From Sphaerolaimus hirsutus (Eukaryota; Nematoda; Chromadorea; Monhysterida; Sphaerolaimidae), in NCBI GenBank assembly GCA_964036195.1, contig OZ038455.1:17439855-17503854 (forward strand): 64,000 nt of DNA, in the 5' to 3' direction. The translations under genes and the position numbers were made by a program. Under the pieces are notes generated by a model, which was given only the letters and a program-made list of their open reading frames with translations, was not told the origin of the DNA and searched no databases. This document shows positions 45,301 to 54,054 of this stretch, piece by piece; within the stretch, counting starts at the first letter, position 1; each line of letters starts with the position of its first letter.

Positions 45301-45581
45301 TGTGAGATGGAAAATGTCACGCAAAGTGTCAAAGGTCACGTAAAATGCCCGGTAAAATGGCAAACGTACGTTTGCCATTTTACCGGGCATTTTACGTGAC
45401 TTTTGACACTTTGCGTGACACATGACATTTCACTGGGCATTTTACAGGGTCTGGGACTGCCCCCAGGCTGGACCCGTTGAAGATGCCCTCGTCTCACAGT
45501 GCTTCTGGTGGTCACGGCCAGCAGAGAAGAACTCAGTTCAATTTGCCCGCTGCTGGGGGTTCTGCTGCTAGAAGGAGATGA
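36135..45581 (+). CDS. Innexin (gap-junction channel protein), 10 coding exons
   Basis: Exons: 36135-36326, 40393-40582, 40980-41119, 41196-41450, 42369-42598, 43476-43633, 44186-44329, 44583-44735, 45101-45270 and 45467-45581, about 582 residues. Innexins form hexameric (or octameric) channels between adjacent cells in protostomes. Visible family features are four hydrophobic segments (about 29-45, 99-117, 191-216 and 284-306), the Y-Y-Q-W signature (98-101) at the second, two Cys in each extracellular loop (C55/C70 and C256/C273), KQFGGKPIEC before loop 1, NEKIFVFLW at segment 4 and DGVFVLRM in the cytoplasmic tail. The tail after about residue 390 is unusually long, low-complexity and rich in Ser, Gly, Ala and Asp/His, and ends in three Arg. 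All introns are GT-AG. The exon 5 to exon 6 junction does not keep frame with the obvious sites (one base too many), so one border is wrong, a microexon is missing, or there is a sequence error. Confidence 0.88.
36839..37289. mobile_element. hAT-like CAGGGACGTATCC-end element in innexin intron 1
   Basis: Left CAAGGACATATCCAGGGGGG, right CCTGGATACGTCCCTG. Perfect 8-bp target duplication AAGAAATC (36831-36838 and 37290-37297). Each end has a G-run/C-run palindrome (GGGGGGGCTGCAGCCCCCCC on the left). A GGCGCC-type segment lies inside at about 37100-37187. Confidence 0.85.
37298..38030. other. Innexin intron 1 sequence
   Basis: AT-rich; nothing recognised. Confidence 0.35.
38079..38517. repeat. 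24-bp minisatellite in innexin intron 1
   Basis: About 18 head-to-tail copies of TTTTAAGCTTAGGCCTACTA+ACCA, with single-base variants (AGGCC/AGCCC, AGCTT/AGATT). The period is a multiple of three, so long open frames appear on both strands; these are not genes. Confidence 0.95.
38535..39105. repeat. D2-type word array
   Basis: An inverted repeat centred near 38645 (GTGTATCCAAATCTT / AAGATTTGGATACAC) is followed by about 350 bp built almost only from ACATTTGAC, ACACTTTAC and ACATTTCAC words on one strand. Confidence 0.75.
39110..39210. repeat. Near-perfect 46-bp-arm hairpin
   Basis: Left arm GGTTGTTTTTACCCAACTG..., right arm ...CAGTTGGGCAAAAACCATG, joined by a short AT loop at about 39156-39162, with few mismatches. 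Could be a small fold-back MITE or a hairpin RNA source. Confidence 0.85.
39228..39333. repeat. 46-bp tandem repeat, 2.3 copies
   Basis: Two identical 46-bp units starting CAGAGCCAGCTAGAGCC (39228 and 39274) and a partial third. Confidence 0.9.
39345..39560. other. LTR-like or promoter-like segment
   Basis: Carries AGTATAAAACCAGCTCC (TATA-like, 39391-39407), a CAGACCCACTTGGGTCTGC palindrome and CTATATTGGGA. It could be a solo LTR. Borders and target duplication were not found. Confidence 0.3.
39950..40136. repeat. Fragment of the GTTGTTAAAA/AACAACTC hAT-like family
   Basis: AGTATTTTACATATAG, AATTTTAACAACTC and AAAGTATACAT words as in 61710-62335. Confidence 0.45.
40184..40255 (+). tRNA. tRNA-Arg-like gene, anticodon TCT (possible tRNA pseudogene)
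   Basis: A 72-base cloverleaf can be drawn. The acceptor stem GTCTCTG/CTGAGGC has one T-T mismatch. The D stem is GTCT/GGGC, the anticodon stem CTCGT/ACGAG with loop GTTCTAT (anticodon 40217-40219), and the T stem GCGGG/CCCGC with loop TTTGATT. Both internal polymerase III boxes are present (TAGTCTAGTGG and GGGTTTGATTC). The D-arm resembles tRNA-Glu/Asp/Gly rather than typical tRNA-Arg, and position 32 is G, so function or anticodon identity is uncertain. It lies in innexin intron 1 on the same strand. Confidence 0.6.
40393..40582 (+). CDS. Innexin exon 2: loop 1 end and second membrane segment
   Basis: Acceptor ACACTGCAG. Encodes YAEMYCW, DTYFVP and the signature YYQWVPF. Ends in phase 1 at CACTCTG|GTTAGT. 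Confidence 0.9.
40980..41119 (+). CDS. Innexin exon 3: cytoplasmic loop
   Basis: Acceptor GTTTTTCAG. Encodes GIRVHHLVREA and HLDNALRFHRRV. Donor GGAGAGGG|GTGTGT, phase 0. An earlier GT (41049) would break the frame into exon 4. Confidence 0.8.
41196..41450 (+). CDS. Innexin exon 4: third membrane segment and loop 2
   Basis: Acceptor AAATACAG. Encodes AYVALMYLLCK, NIVVQFFALN and the loop 2 motif FPRVTVCD. Phase 0 donor ATAAAA|GTCAGT. Confidence 0.9.
41835..42350. mobile_element. Fold-back element in innexin intron 4
   Basis: Arms of about 240 bp: the left reads GCGATTACAGCTCGGACATA and the right TACGTCTGAGCTGTAATCGC. The centre is near 42090-42100 (AATTGCATGCAATG). No coding capacity and no clear target duplication. 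Relatives: 27785-28012 and the segments at 47025-47065 and 54625-54665. Confidence 0.75.
42369..42598 (+). CDS. Innexin exon 5: loop 2 end, fourth membrane segment, tail start
   Basis: Acceptor ACATCCTCAG, phase 0. Encodes FSFQCTLAINLMNEKIF and TM4, then RRWFVVRHLELADMPFDPD. The proposed donor CG|GTAGTT leaves phase 2. Confidence 0.85.
42649..43186. mobile_element. Family A, TTACCTCG subfamily, in innexin intron 5
   Basis: Left CCGTATTACCTCGAATTATC, right ATTTCGAGGAGATACGG, TA flanks. The interior is like 16607-16982 (GAACACACGTTAAAA, ATATATGCC) plus an extra right-end set. Confidence 0.75.
43476..43633 (+). CDS. Innexin exon 6: DGVFVLRM tail segment
   Basis: Encodes CPNALQKFVFEYLHVDG, VFVLRMLTGHAGIM and ALWKNRY, typical of the conserved post-TM4 region. 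The end CAG|GTGAGG is phase 0. The start at AATCGCAG gives a frame one base away from the exon 5 end. Confidence 0.8.
43677..43912. mobile_element. GGCGCC hAT-like element in innexin intron 6
   Basis: TAGTGATGGAAAAGCGCC at the left, CTTTTTCCATCAC at the right, GGCGCTAGCGCC words inside. The 8-bp flanks are too diverged to call a target duplication. Confidence 0.7.
44186..44329 (+). CDS. Innexin exon 7: cytoplasmic tail
   Basis: Acceptor TTTGCACAG, donor ATGAGT|GTAGGT, both phase 0. Encodes AKWTPALPETATAYP, FSFPDGSPSKEND and YDYSGSGAEDMS. Confidence 0.75.
44345..44560. repeat. Dispersed repeat in innexin intron 7
   Basis: The inverse of part of 47080-47235 (shared words GGCAGACGGCCAACCGAAAA, GGAGTGTTTCCTCCGGAAAA, GTACGGCGTA). 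It fills nearly the whole intron. Confidence 0.65.
44583..44735 (+). CDS. Innexin exon 8: cytoplasmic tail
   Basis: Acceptor TCGCTCTCAG, donor GACAAG|GTGAAA, phase 0. Encodes an Ala-rich run and HSDDGGHSHDESGQENW. Confidence 0.75.
44780..44970. repeat. TTTACG-family fragment in innexin intron 8
   Basis: GTGCCCGGGTATTTCGGCC, AAAGCGTAAGTATTC, TACGCTTTCGCAACTCTGC; related to 50200-50360 and 55560-55738. Confidence 0.55.
45101..45270 (+). CDS. Innexin exon 9: cytoplasmic tail
   Basis: Acceptor ATACACCCAG. Encodes AHSYRSAMDSGSLAMASAR and GVPLLSGQATTGWQPA. Ends in phase 2 at AAACCCAG|GTGCCT. Without splicing the frame would stop four codons later, so a shorter isoform is possible. Confidence 0.75.
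45271..45466. mobile_element. D2-type inverted-repeat element forming all of innexin intron 9 (196 bp)
   Basis: The whole intron is one hairpin. The left arm has GTCCTAGAGCC, AAAATGTCACGCAAAGTGTC and TAAAATGCCCGGTAAAATGG; the right arm is the inverse, ending GGTCTGGGACTGCCCCCAG. Ends and interior words match the D2 family elsewhere (for example 28768-29119 and 57605-58183). The donor GTGCC and acceptor CCCCCAG lie in the terminal repeats themselves. Confidence 0.85.
45467..45581 (+). CDS. Innexin terminal exon
   Basis: The first base completes an Arg codon, then LDPLKMPSSHSASGGHG, RRTQFNLPAAGGSAARRR and TGA (45579-45581). Confidence 0.75.
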
Positions 45582-46690
45582 TCTGAGACTCATTTTATTT
45601 TATTTGCATTGATTCTTTTGCTTTTGATTCTCATTGGTTCAGTTTTTTTTTCCTTCTGGATTATTGCCACGCGCACTAGTTGACAGTCGATCAGTTGCGA
45701 ACTGAAAAATCCGTTTGACGTGTTGTAGTTGACCGGAATGCATAAGTTTTGTTTATCAGTCCATCTCAAAACTATTCGACAAAGGCAAGAAATTCCATAT
45801 TGTCATAAATAGAACCATGAAACATAAAATGAATATTGTTAAACCTTGTGCCAGTTTCGCAAATTGAGAAGTGAGTAGTAAAATGCCAAATGCGGAGTGG
45901 AATGAGAAGTGAAAAGTGAATTGAGAAGACAATTGGCAAAAGCGAAGTGAATTGGCAAGTAAATTGGCAAAAGTGTTGAAACAAACGTAGTTTCCCTTCG
46001 GTTTTGCCAATTTCCTCCTCAATTCAATTCTCACTTCTCATTTCACTTCGCATTTGCCATTTTACTTCTCAATTTGCGGAACTGGCCCCTTACGTTGAGT
46101 TTGCCAATGAGCGACTGTCAACTAAATAGTGTGTGTTGCACTGTTTTGTGCGCTATCGGTTTCAAACACGCTTTTGTCACATTTCACATCGATAACACTG
46201 GTATTTCAAATAGTGTCGGTGCAGAATTCTTATAATACTGGTCAGATGGCACGCTTTGCACAGAATTTTACCATATTTTTCCGATGACAACGTCATGCGA
46301 CAGATTACGCGCGAAGTCACTATGGGGCTGCAAAATTTAATGCATTTTACCTAGAAATGAAATATTTTTGATTTATTTTTTCCTGTGCACACCAGTCTTC
46401 TGCCAGATTTCTGTAAAATCATAAATCGGATTTGAGCCCAGTTGAGTGTACTAGAATGGGGTGTCTGTCAACTGCAGTTTATGGGGCGTCTGTCAACTGC
46501 AGTTTATGGGGCTCAAGACTAACTCATTCCGGTAAACTCAAATGCGTTCAGTCAGAGCCGATTTATGAGTTTACCAAAATCTGACAGTAAACTAGCACAC
46601 GCATTATACAGAAGATACATGGTGAATTTCAGTGCAAAGTAAACAGACTTTATACAAAATGAATTGATATAAAATACCTTATCTTTTACG
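45582..46690. other. 3' flank of the innexin gene
   Basis: Mostly unassigned AT-rich sequence around the D1 inverted repeat. A direct repeat GTCTGTCAACTGCAGTTTAT occurs twice near 46463-46507. Confidence 0.4.
45848..46089. repeat. D1 inverted repeat
   Basis: GTGCCAGTTTCGCAAATTGAG at the left, inverse CTCAATTTGCGGAACTGGCC at the right; AAGTGAATTGGCAAAAG words inside. Confidence 0.75.
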
Positions 46691-47426
46691 GTCAGACAAA
46701 TGTACGTTTTAGAGCAGCGCCCCCCCCCCCCCGATCCCTGTCCCTGTCCCAACCCTGATCCCAACACCCCAGTACCAACCCTGTTCCCAACACCCCAGTA
46801 CTAATCCCACAATCTTGATTCCAATTTTCCGCTGTTAACTTTCCACAAAAAATGTGTGAATTGTGTCTGAGAACAAAAAACTTTACAAATCGGCTGGGCG
46901 CGCCAGCGCCATTCTTCGCAGCCGAGGGCAAACTTGAAATGTTTCCATCTCAATTCATGCAAAACGCGAAATCTTTTTTGAGTTTCCATATTCTCAAAAA
47001 GATGTTTGAGTTTGTTTTAACTGCGATTACAGCTCGATGTAAAATTCAAGCGTAAAATTTCAATGTGTATACTCGGATGACAGTACGCCGTACATTTTTC
47101 CGGAGGAAACACTCCATCATGACGTCATCAGTTTCGTCGCCATCACGTCTTCCATAAGTTTTCGGTTGGCCGTCTGCCAGCCCAAGACATAACTCCTATC
47201 TGTTTGTAGAGTATCGTGTCTGCCGCGTATAGTAGTTGACTGAAGTGGGTGGAGCTAGAGGTGTAAAATTTTAAGTGAAAACTCGAAACACCTAATATCT
47301 TAACCTGTCAAAATTTTATGACCGTAGCTTACCCCTAGCGCGAATGGCGAGCACTGCCCAGGAAGCTCGACTAAGTAGATGTTCCTATGATCTCCATCCA
47401 CATTATCTGCTTATATTTTATACATA

Positions 47427-47813
47427 CCGTATTTCCTCGAAATACCCCCGGGGGTGATTGTTTCAGAGTGAGAATTTTATGGGGGGGGGGGTAAATGACT
47501 GGTGGGCCTATTATTTCGCCAGAACATTTTTGAACTTCCAGTACTAATTTGTCGTTTGTACGCAGACGCAGAAAAATGCAACAATAACTGTTATGTATAA
47601 GAGTCGATAGACTTATATAGGTATGTACATGGCATAAACCCTGTTCTAACGTAACAAGTCATCGTTTTTAACGTGTGTTTTGCATTGCCCTGAGCACAAA
47701 CCGCATCTATTGGCATTTACGTTCCCTTTACACTCAATTTGGGGGGGGATATATCGAGGGGAGTGATGAATTCATAGTGGTCATTTTGAGGGGGGTATTT
47801 CGAGGAAATACGG
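47427..47813. mobile_element. Family A element shared by both locus copies
   Basis: CCGTATTTCCTCGAAATACC and TTTCGAGGAAATACGG ends with TA flanks; the partner copy is 56743-57137. It therefore predates the split of the two copies. Confidence 0.85.
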
Positions 47814-48187
47814 TAGTGATGAAAAATAGTGAATTTGTGTAGGTACTGAAAATGAGGCGGTGGTGATGCGATTATCACCATTTGGTTTTGGGATGTGACC
47901 GCAAGTAAACGACATGTCATGGCAGTGACAATCAGCAACAGATTCGATTTACCGTATTTCCTTGAAATACCCCCCCCCTCGAAATACCCCCCCCCCCTCG
48001 TTTGATCCCCCCCTCTCGAGAACACTATGAAACAATCACCCCCCCCCCCTCGAAATAACCCCCCCCCCAGATTGAGTGTAAAGAGAACGTACATGACAAA
48101 TACGGCAGTTTGTGTTCTGCGTAGTGCAGAACACACGTTAAAACAATGTTGGAATCACGTTAGAACAGTGTTTATACCATCTACGTA

Positions 48188-48267
48188 TTAGGTTGTCAAC
48201 TAAGTAACATTAATTTTTTGCAATCACACATACGCAAAAAATTAAGGTTACTTAGTTGACAACCTAA
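48188..48267. mobile_element. 80-bp mariner-type hairpin MITE
   Basis: TTAGGTTGTCAACTAAGTAA at the left and its inverse at the right, 34-bp arms, a loop of about 12 bases, and TA on both sides (48186-48187, 48268-48269). Confidence 0.85.
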
Positions 48268-48741
48268 TACTAATATTAGTATACAGGAGTCTATACATGT
48301 CAGTTATTGATGCATTTTTCTACCCCAGCGCTAGCATTCGAAAAATAACCCGTAATTTATATTTTCGAAAATCACAATAAATATAAATAACCCGTGATTT
48401 ATATATATTTATATTTTTTTCAAATTCTGAGTGATATATTTATATATATTTTTTAAATTTGAAAAAAAATCACTGAGAAAATCACTCATACTTGATACAT
48501 TGTGGTGCAATGATTGCGCTTTATGACTAAAACATGCAATCTGTGCAAGAGAAATTTGCAGGGATTTTCTCCAGAAAGTCTCTCTGTTCATGTAGAGCAT
48601 TATTGGGTTAAAATTGTATTTGAAGCAGGTAAATATTGTTAGCCTACACACACTAGTTTTCACCCTGACTTTTTTGAAAACTGAAATAGGCAAAAATGGT
48701 GACATGTTTCCATCAAGTTTTCCACTACTGAATGCTATATA

Positions 48742-48963
48742 CCATATTTCCTCAAAATACCCCCCCTTGAAATACCCCCTGTTGAGAAATACCCCCCCAA
48801 AATGGGTACTTTGAACTTATAACTTATAACTTTTAGTAATGGGATTTGAAAAATTTCTGGCAAAATGATGACCCCCCCCTCGAAATACCCCCCTCATTTG
48901 TCCCCCCTCAAAATTTCCACTCTGAAAAAATAAACCCCCAGGGGGTAATTTGAGGAAATACAG
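48742..48963. mobile_element. Family A element nested in the 1985-bp element
   Basis: CCATATTTCCTCAAAATACC and AATTTGAGGAAATACAG ends, TA flanks. Confidence 0.75.
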
Positions 48964-50596
48964 TATGTTCAGTTTTCACAAATGGCATGAATTTTGGTGG
49001 GGTGGTGTTGGCAAATCACTAGTTTGATCACAACTCAAACTCAAATGATGGCAAATGGTGACATCACTATCAATTAGTTTTCATTTTGTATGTGACAAAA
49101 ATGTAAACTGTCTTAGTAACTTTTTTATGTCATCCTGCTATGAATTCTATGGTTATGTTTTAGGTATTAAGCATCTCTCTATCTTTTAACTTACTTTTCT
49201 GAAAATAACTTGAAATCAAAAAATACCAATTTGATGTGATCAAAATTTTTCTACAGTGATTGCAAGCTCACTTTCATCACCAATGAATCAGTGCAAGCAC
49301 ATCACCAATGAAATGGTGCTGAGCATGAGCACCTATTTGGTCAAACGTCCATTGCCACAACTAGGCGCTATAGGTTGAGAGCTAAATATTTGCAGTGCAA
49401 AATATTTTTGAAGTTTTCATTGAAAATGAACTGAAGGTTGAATTTTTCTGTGATATTTGCTTGATGTTTTCACTTGTAAAATACTGTATAAATGAATACT
49501 GCTTGTGGAATGATAATAAATGTACTGTGGTATCTTAGAGTACATTTTTTGTGCTTGCAAATGGTAAATAAAGCCCAGAATATTGCTTGAAATTGAAATA
49601 AAGCGCAAGTGATTTTTTGAGAATTTTTTCGAGCTTAGAGTTATTTTTTCAGTAATTTAATTATATTTTCTTGAGACCTAGAGTGATTTATATATATTTA
49701 TATTTTTTCCAATATTGGAGTGATATATTTATATATATTTTCCAAAAAATCGGTGATTTTTTCGAATGCTACCCAGCGCACATCACAGACCACGATTTTG
49801 TACTAGGATATCAAAAAAAATTCCTGTGAAATAATAACCCCCCCCTCGAAATACCCCCCCCCCTTGTTCAACCCCCCCCCCTCTCGGGAGCACTATGAAA
49901 CAATCACCCCCCGGGGGGTATTCCGAGGAAATACGGTATTTGGAAGCACATTCCATAGATGGACACCAAATTTGGATCCAAAAACGTTCATGCACACCGC
50001 GCATGAGCACCCACCTAAATTCAGTTCAAATATTTTCAATACCTACATGGTATTTATGTGTACATATTTACATTGGTGAACGTTGAGGGTGCGCGAAAAA
50101 AAAGCATTCTGTCTATTCCTTTGGGGCTTTGGGACGTTTTACTTTACACATTGCTTGAAAGTGCATTTCTGAGAATATGCTGTTTAATATTTTCTTAAAT
50201 AACGTTTTTTTACGTTTTCTCTGGTACACGGGTATTTTGGCCCCGAAAACGTAACAAAACGTAATGATATTTTTAGAAAACGTAAATGTAAACGTAATGT
50301 TTAAATACCCTAATCACCAGGTATTTCGCGTAAACGTAAATACGTTTTTGCTACACTGCTTTACCTTAGGTACCTAAGTTTACAGTGAAATTTTACACTA
50401 GAATTTTACATCGAGCTGTGACTGCAGCTTTAAATTTACCAGCTTCTGTGTTTAACAAAACTATCACAAATATTAGGCATTCTCATTATAATGTATGGAA
50501 ACTCACCTCATTATGAATCCACCGATAATGACATAAACTATATGATGGGCGCCATACGCCACGTTAATTATTTATTTACGCCACTTTATCCATGAC

Positions 50597-51640
50597 TAGT
50601 GATGTAAGAAGCGCTGAATGCGCAGAACTTTGGCGTCAAGCGCCAAAAGCGCCATGGCGCTTTTCCGACCTGCAGCGCCAATCACCGCCGGCGCCACAGC
50701 AAAATAGCGCCAAGCGCCAGAAGCCCCAGGCTATTTACACAGGTCCCGGCCGGGGACCGGGACCCGGCAAAAAATAATTTTTTTCAAAAGTGAAAAATTG
50801 GCGTGTATGGGTTATTTGCATGTTAATAAGGTGAATTATCACCAAATTAGCATGCACAAAATTTTTGCAAGACGGTTATACCCGCCGATGCATATTCTTT
50901 GGGTGGGTGTGTAAAATTATTCCGATTAGTCTCAAATTTGGCATGTGTGTACTCCTTCGTTTAGTGTGTACGCATGCCAAATTTTAGCTCCGGGCAGTTT
51001 CCGGTTTTTATTTTATTCATATTTAATTTTTTTTCGATCACTGTATTTTTGTATAGTGATCGAAATCCTGCCGGGGCCCGGTCCCCAGCAATGTTGAAAT
51101 GGCCCCGACCGGGGTCAAACATTCCCGGTGAAAATTTTTTTTTACAGTAAACAAAGAATTTTTGTCCCTGACCGGGGACGTTCGTCCCCAGCAGGGGACT
51201 AAAAATTTAAGGAGTACACGCATGCCAAATTTGAGACTAATCGGAATAATTTTACACACCCGCCCAAAGAATATGCATTGGCGGGTGTAACCGTCTTGCA
51301 AAAATGTTGTGCATGCTAATTTGGTGATAATTCACCTTATTAACATGCAAATAACCCATACACGCCAATTTTTCACTTTTGACTCAAAATTATTTTTTGC
51401 CGGGTCCGGGTCCCCGGCCGGGACCTGTGTAAATAGCCGAAGCCCCATGGCTCTTTTTGCTTTGGCGCTAGCGCCAGCCATTTTGTTCCTGGCGTCGCGT
51501 AAAAATAGCGCCAAGCGCCATGGCGCTTTTTCATGGGCGTGGCACCACAGCAAGTTAGCGCCAAGCGCCAAAAGCGCCATGGCGCTTTTTTCTTTGGCGC
51601 TAGTGCCAGGCGCCAGCGCCACGGCGCTTTTACATAACTA
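50597..51640. mobile_element. GGCGCC hAT-like element, present only in locus copy 1
   Basis: Starts TAGTGATGTAAGAAGCGC, ends GGCGCTTTTACATAACTA. Perfect 8-bp target duplication TCCATGAC (50589-50596 and 51641-51648). A MULE-like element is nested inside; without it the element is 334 bp. The partner locus keeps one TCCATGAC at 57594-57601. Confidence 0.92.
50729..51438. mobile_element. MULE-like element, copy 4, nested in the GGCGCC element
   Basis: GGCTATTTACACAGGTCCC to GGGACCTGTGTAAATAGCC with perfect 9-bp target duplication GAAGCCCCA (50720-50728, 51439-51447). The GGGGACC/GGTCCCC and TTTGGCATG boxes repeat in mirror order. Confidence 0.92.
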
Positions 51641-51915
51641 TCCATGACATACCTGACTCTGACTGTTACGTCAATAACCTTTCGTTTCCAAGAACGAGTT
51701 CAATGTTTTTGCTTTGAATAAAAGTTCGAAGCAGGCTCCTCTGATGTTTGCACACCAAATTTACCCCCTTGTAGTGCTCATGGGCCTACTTGAGCTGACA
51801 GGCTGTCAACACACAGCATTGGCTTGTGTAGGTCCGGGGGCAACTGGAGGGGCGAAATCCGCTACGGATAAGGCCCTGAATCCACAGTAAAACAATACAA
51901 TACAATACTCCCAAC

Positions 51916-52875
51916 CAGGGTTGGTTTTATAAAAATCATTTGTATACAAATTGTATAAAAATTGTATAAAAATGTATTTTATTTTTATTTTATTCTTGTT
52001 TCATTTTATTTTATTTTTTTTATTCCAAAATAATAATAAAATAATAAAATGGACCATTTTACAAAAATTTTACAAAAATTTTACAGAAATTTTACAAAAA
52101 ATCAGAATCTTGCATGCAAGGTCAGAAAAATGTGATAGTTACACCTAAACATGAAAAACGTGTGACAAATTTTTCCATTACTTTGCAAAAGTTGCATGCA
52201 GTAGGTATTGTTAGCTAGTTGCAAGTGTTAAGTTACAATTATTGATTAGAATGGTTTGCATTTTCAGTAGAAGGATTACTGGAGTGTGCTGGGTGCATTT
52301 GTAAAACATCATGCAAAGTGTCAATTGTCATGACAAATGTCATGCAGAGTGTAAATTGTGTATCTGAATCTTATGTTTTGGTATCCAAACCTTATATTTT
52401 GGTATCCAAATCTTATGTTTTTGTATCCAAATGTTCACATAAGATTTGGTTACAAAAACAACAAGATTTGGATACAAAAGATAAGATTTGGATACAATTT
52501 GCTTTACAGCTTTATATTTGTCATGACAATTGACACTTTACTTAACATTTTCATGAAAATTTACACTTTCCATTCCATTTCATATGACATTTTGACACTT
52601 TACATGGCTTGGGACTGCCCCAGCTCCGCGAATGAACAGGTTGAACTATAACCAACAGAAAAAAAATGTTTACAAAAAATATGAATTTTTATACAATTTT
52701 TACTAAAATATGAATTTGTATACAATTTTACAAAAATTTTACAAAAATTCGAATTTTTATACCATTTTTATTTTTATTTTGGAATTTTCCATTTTATTTT
52801 ATTTTATTTTATTCTTCAATTTTCCATTTTATTTTTATTTTATTTTTATTCTTTTCTGAGATTTTGCCAACCCTG
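51916..52875. mobile_element. hAT-like CAGGGTTGG element, 960 bp
   Basis: CAGGGTTGGTTTTATAAAAA to TTTTGCCAACCCTG, 8-bp target duplication CTCCCAAC (51908-51915, 52876-52883). D2-like centre with TTTGGATACA and CTTGGGACTGCCCC. Confidence 0.9.
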
Positions 52876-53289
52876 CTCCCAACGTCCCAACCCCAAAGAC
52901 TCGGCATAAAATATGGTGAATATACTGGACGGAATGATTATTTTTCACATCTATTTACTTTGAGTCAAAGATTGTATCGGTGCTTATAAAAATCATATTA
53001 AGTCATCGGAGCACCGGCATGATCCATTTCATGTCAAAATACTATCGACTACATTCATATTTACTACCGTATTTTCTCGAAATACCCCCTTGTATTAACC
53101 ACCCACCCTCGAGGAAAAGAGATAAACAAATACAAATGCAAAACGTAAGTAAACTTGGACACATCGCGAGAGCCTGTCAAGTTCAGCTAAATACCATATC
53201 TACCCTCATTTATTTTCGCACAATCACAAGCAACAAAATCCTGGTCGGGATCGGGGCTAGTGGCTACATTACATGTGTGTGTGTCACAC

Positions 53290-53489
53290 NNNNNNNNNNN
53301 NNNNNNNNNNNNNNNNNNNNNNNNNNNNNNNNNNNNNNNNNNNNNNNNNNNNNNNNNNNNNNNNNNNNNNNNNNNNNNNNNNNNNNNNNNNNNNNNNNNN
53401 NNNNNNNNNNNNNNNNNNNNNNNNNNNNNNNNNNNNNNNNNNNNNNNNNNNNNNNNNNNNNNNNNNNNNNNNNNNNNNNNNNNNNNNNN
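53290..53489. other. Assembly gap, 200 N
   Basis: Undetermined bases. Frames that run through it are meaningless. Confidence 1.
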
Positions 53490-53619
53490 CTCGATGTAAA
53501 ATTCAAGCGTAAAATTTCAATGTGTATACTCGGATGACAGTACGCCGTACATTTTTCCGTTTACGTTTCCGTTTTCCGCCAAAAAGTTTTTGTTGACACC
53601 CTACCGTATTTTCAAAATA

Positions 53620-54054
53620 CCGTATTACCTCGAATTATCCCCCCCTTGAATTAACCCCCCCCTCGAATTAACCCCCCCTCAAAATGAGCTGGGGAAATAA
53701 TAAACCCCCCCTCGAAATACCCCCCCCCCCTTCGGAATGATGTACGTCATGTACATAATAAATACGTCGATGTATGCAATGTACATGATGTATATTACTG
53801 TTAATTTGCATTCCAGCTACACATAGACTTAGTTTGTGTAGCTATCTACGTCTTTATGTCCAAATATATCCTGTTTGGACACATTTATTACCTGTTTTGG
53901 GTATGTAAATGCCTACTATTTACTACGATGCTTACGAAAATTTCTGACGAAATAATAAACCCCCCCCTCGAATAAACCCCCCTCGAATTAACCCCCCCTC
54001 AAATTTTGCTGGCGAAATAATAAACCCCCATGGGGGTATTTCGAGGTAATACGG
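53620..54054. mobile_element. Family A, TTACCTCG subfamily, 435 bp
   Basis: CCGTATTACCTCGAATTATC and ATTTCGAGGTAATACGG ends (the co-varying TTACC/GGTAA), TA flanks. A CGGAAA-family right end (TTGACACCCTA) abuts it at 53594-53603. Confidence 0.85.

Larger units (their letters stand above)
47952..49936. mobile_element. Family A element, 1985 bp, present only in locus copy 1
   Basis: CCGTATTTCCTTGAAATACC at the left and TTCCGAGGAAATACGG at the right, TA at 47950-47951 and 49937-49938. The partner copy has the unoccupied site with a single TA at 57274-57275. The interior holds the common AACACACGTTAAAAC segment, a small TA-flanked hairpin, a nested family A copy and TTTATATATATTTATATTTT runs. 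No transposase is recognisable. Confidence 0.9.
46690..53289. repeat. Locus copy 1 of a duplicated 6-kb region
   Basis: The unique-looking backbone (46840-47420, 47814-47951, 49939-50090, 50400-50596, 51641-51780, 52884-53289) recurs in order at 53490-59484 with only scattered differences. It ends in GTGTGTGTCACAC directly at the N gap; the partner continues through the same sequence at 59484. Confidence 0.85.

Noticed and set aside
52980..53537. Frames running across the gap
   Set aside because: They contain only undetermined residues over the 200 N.
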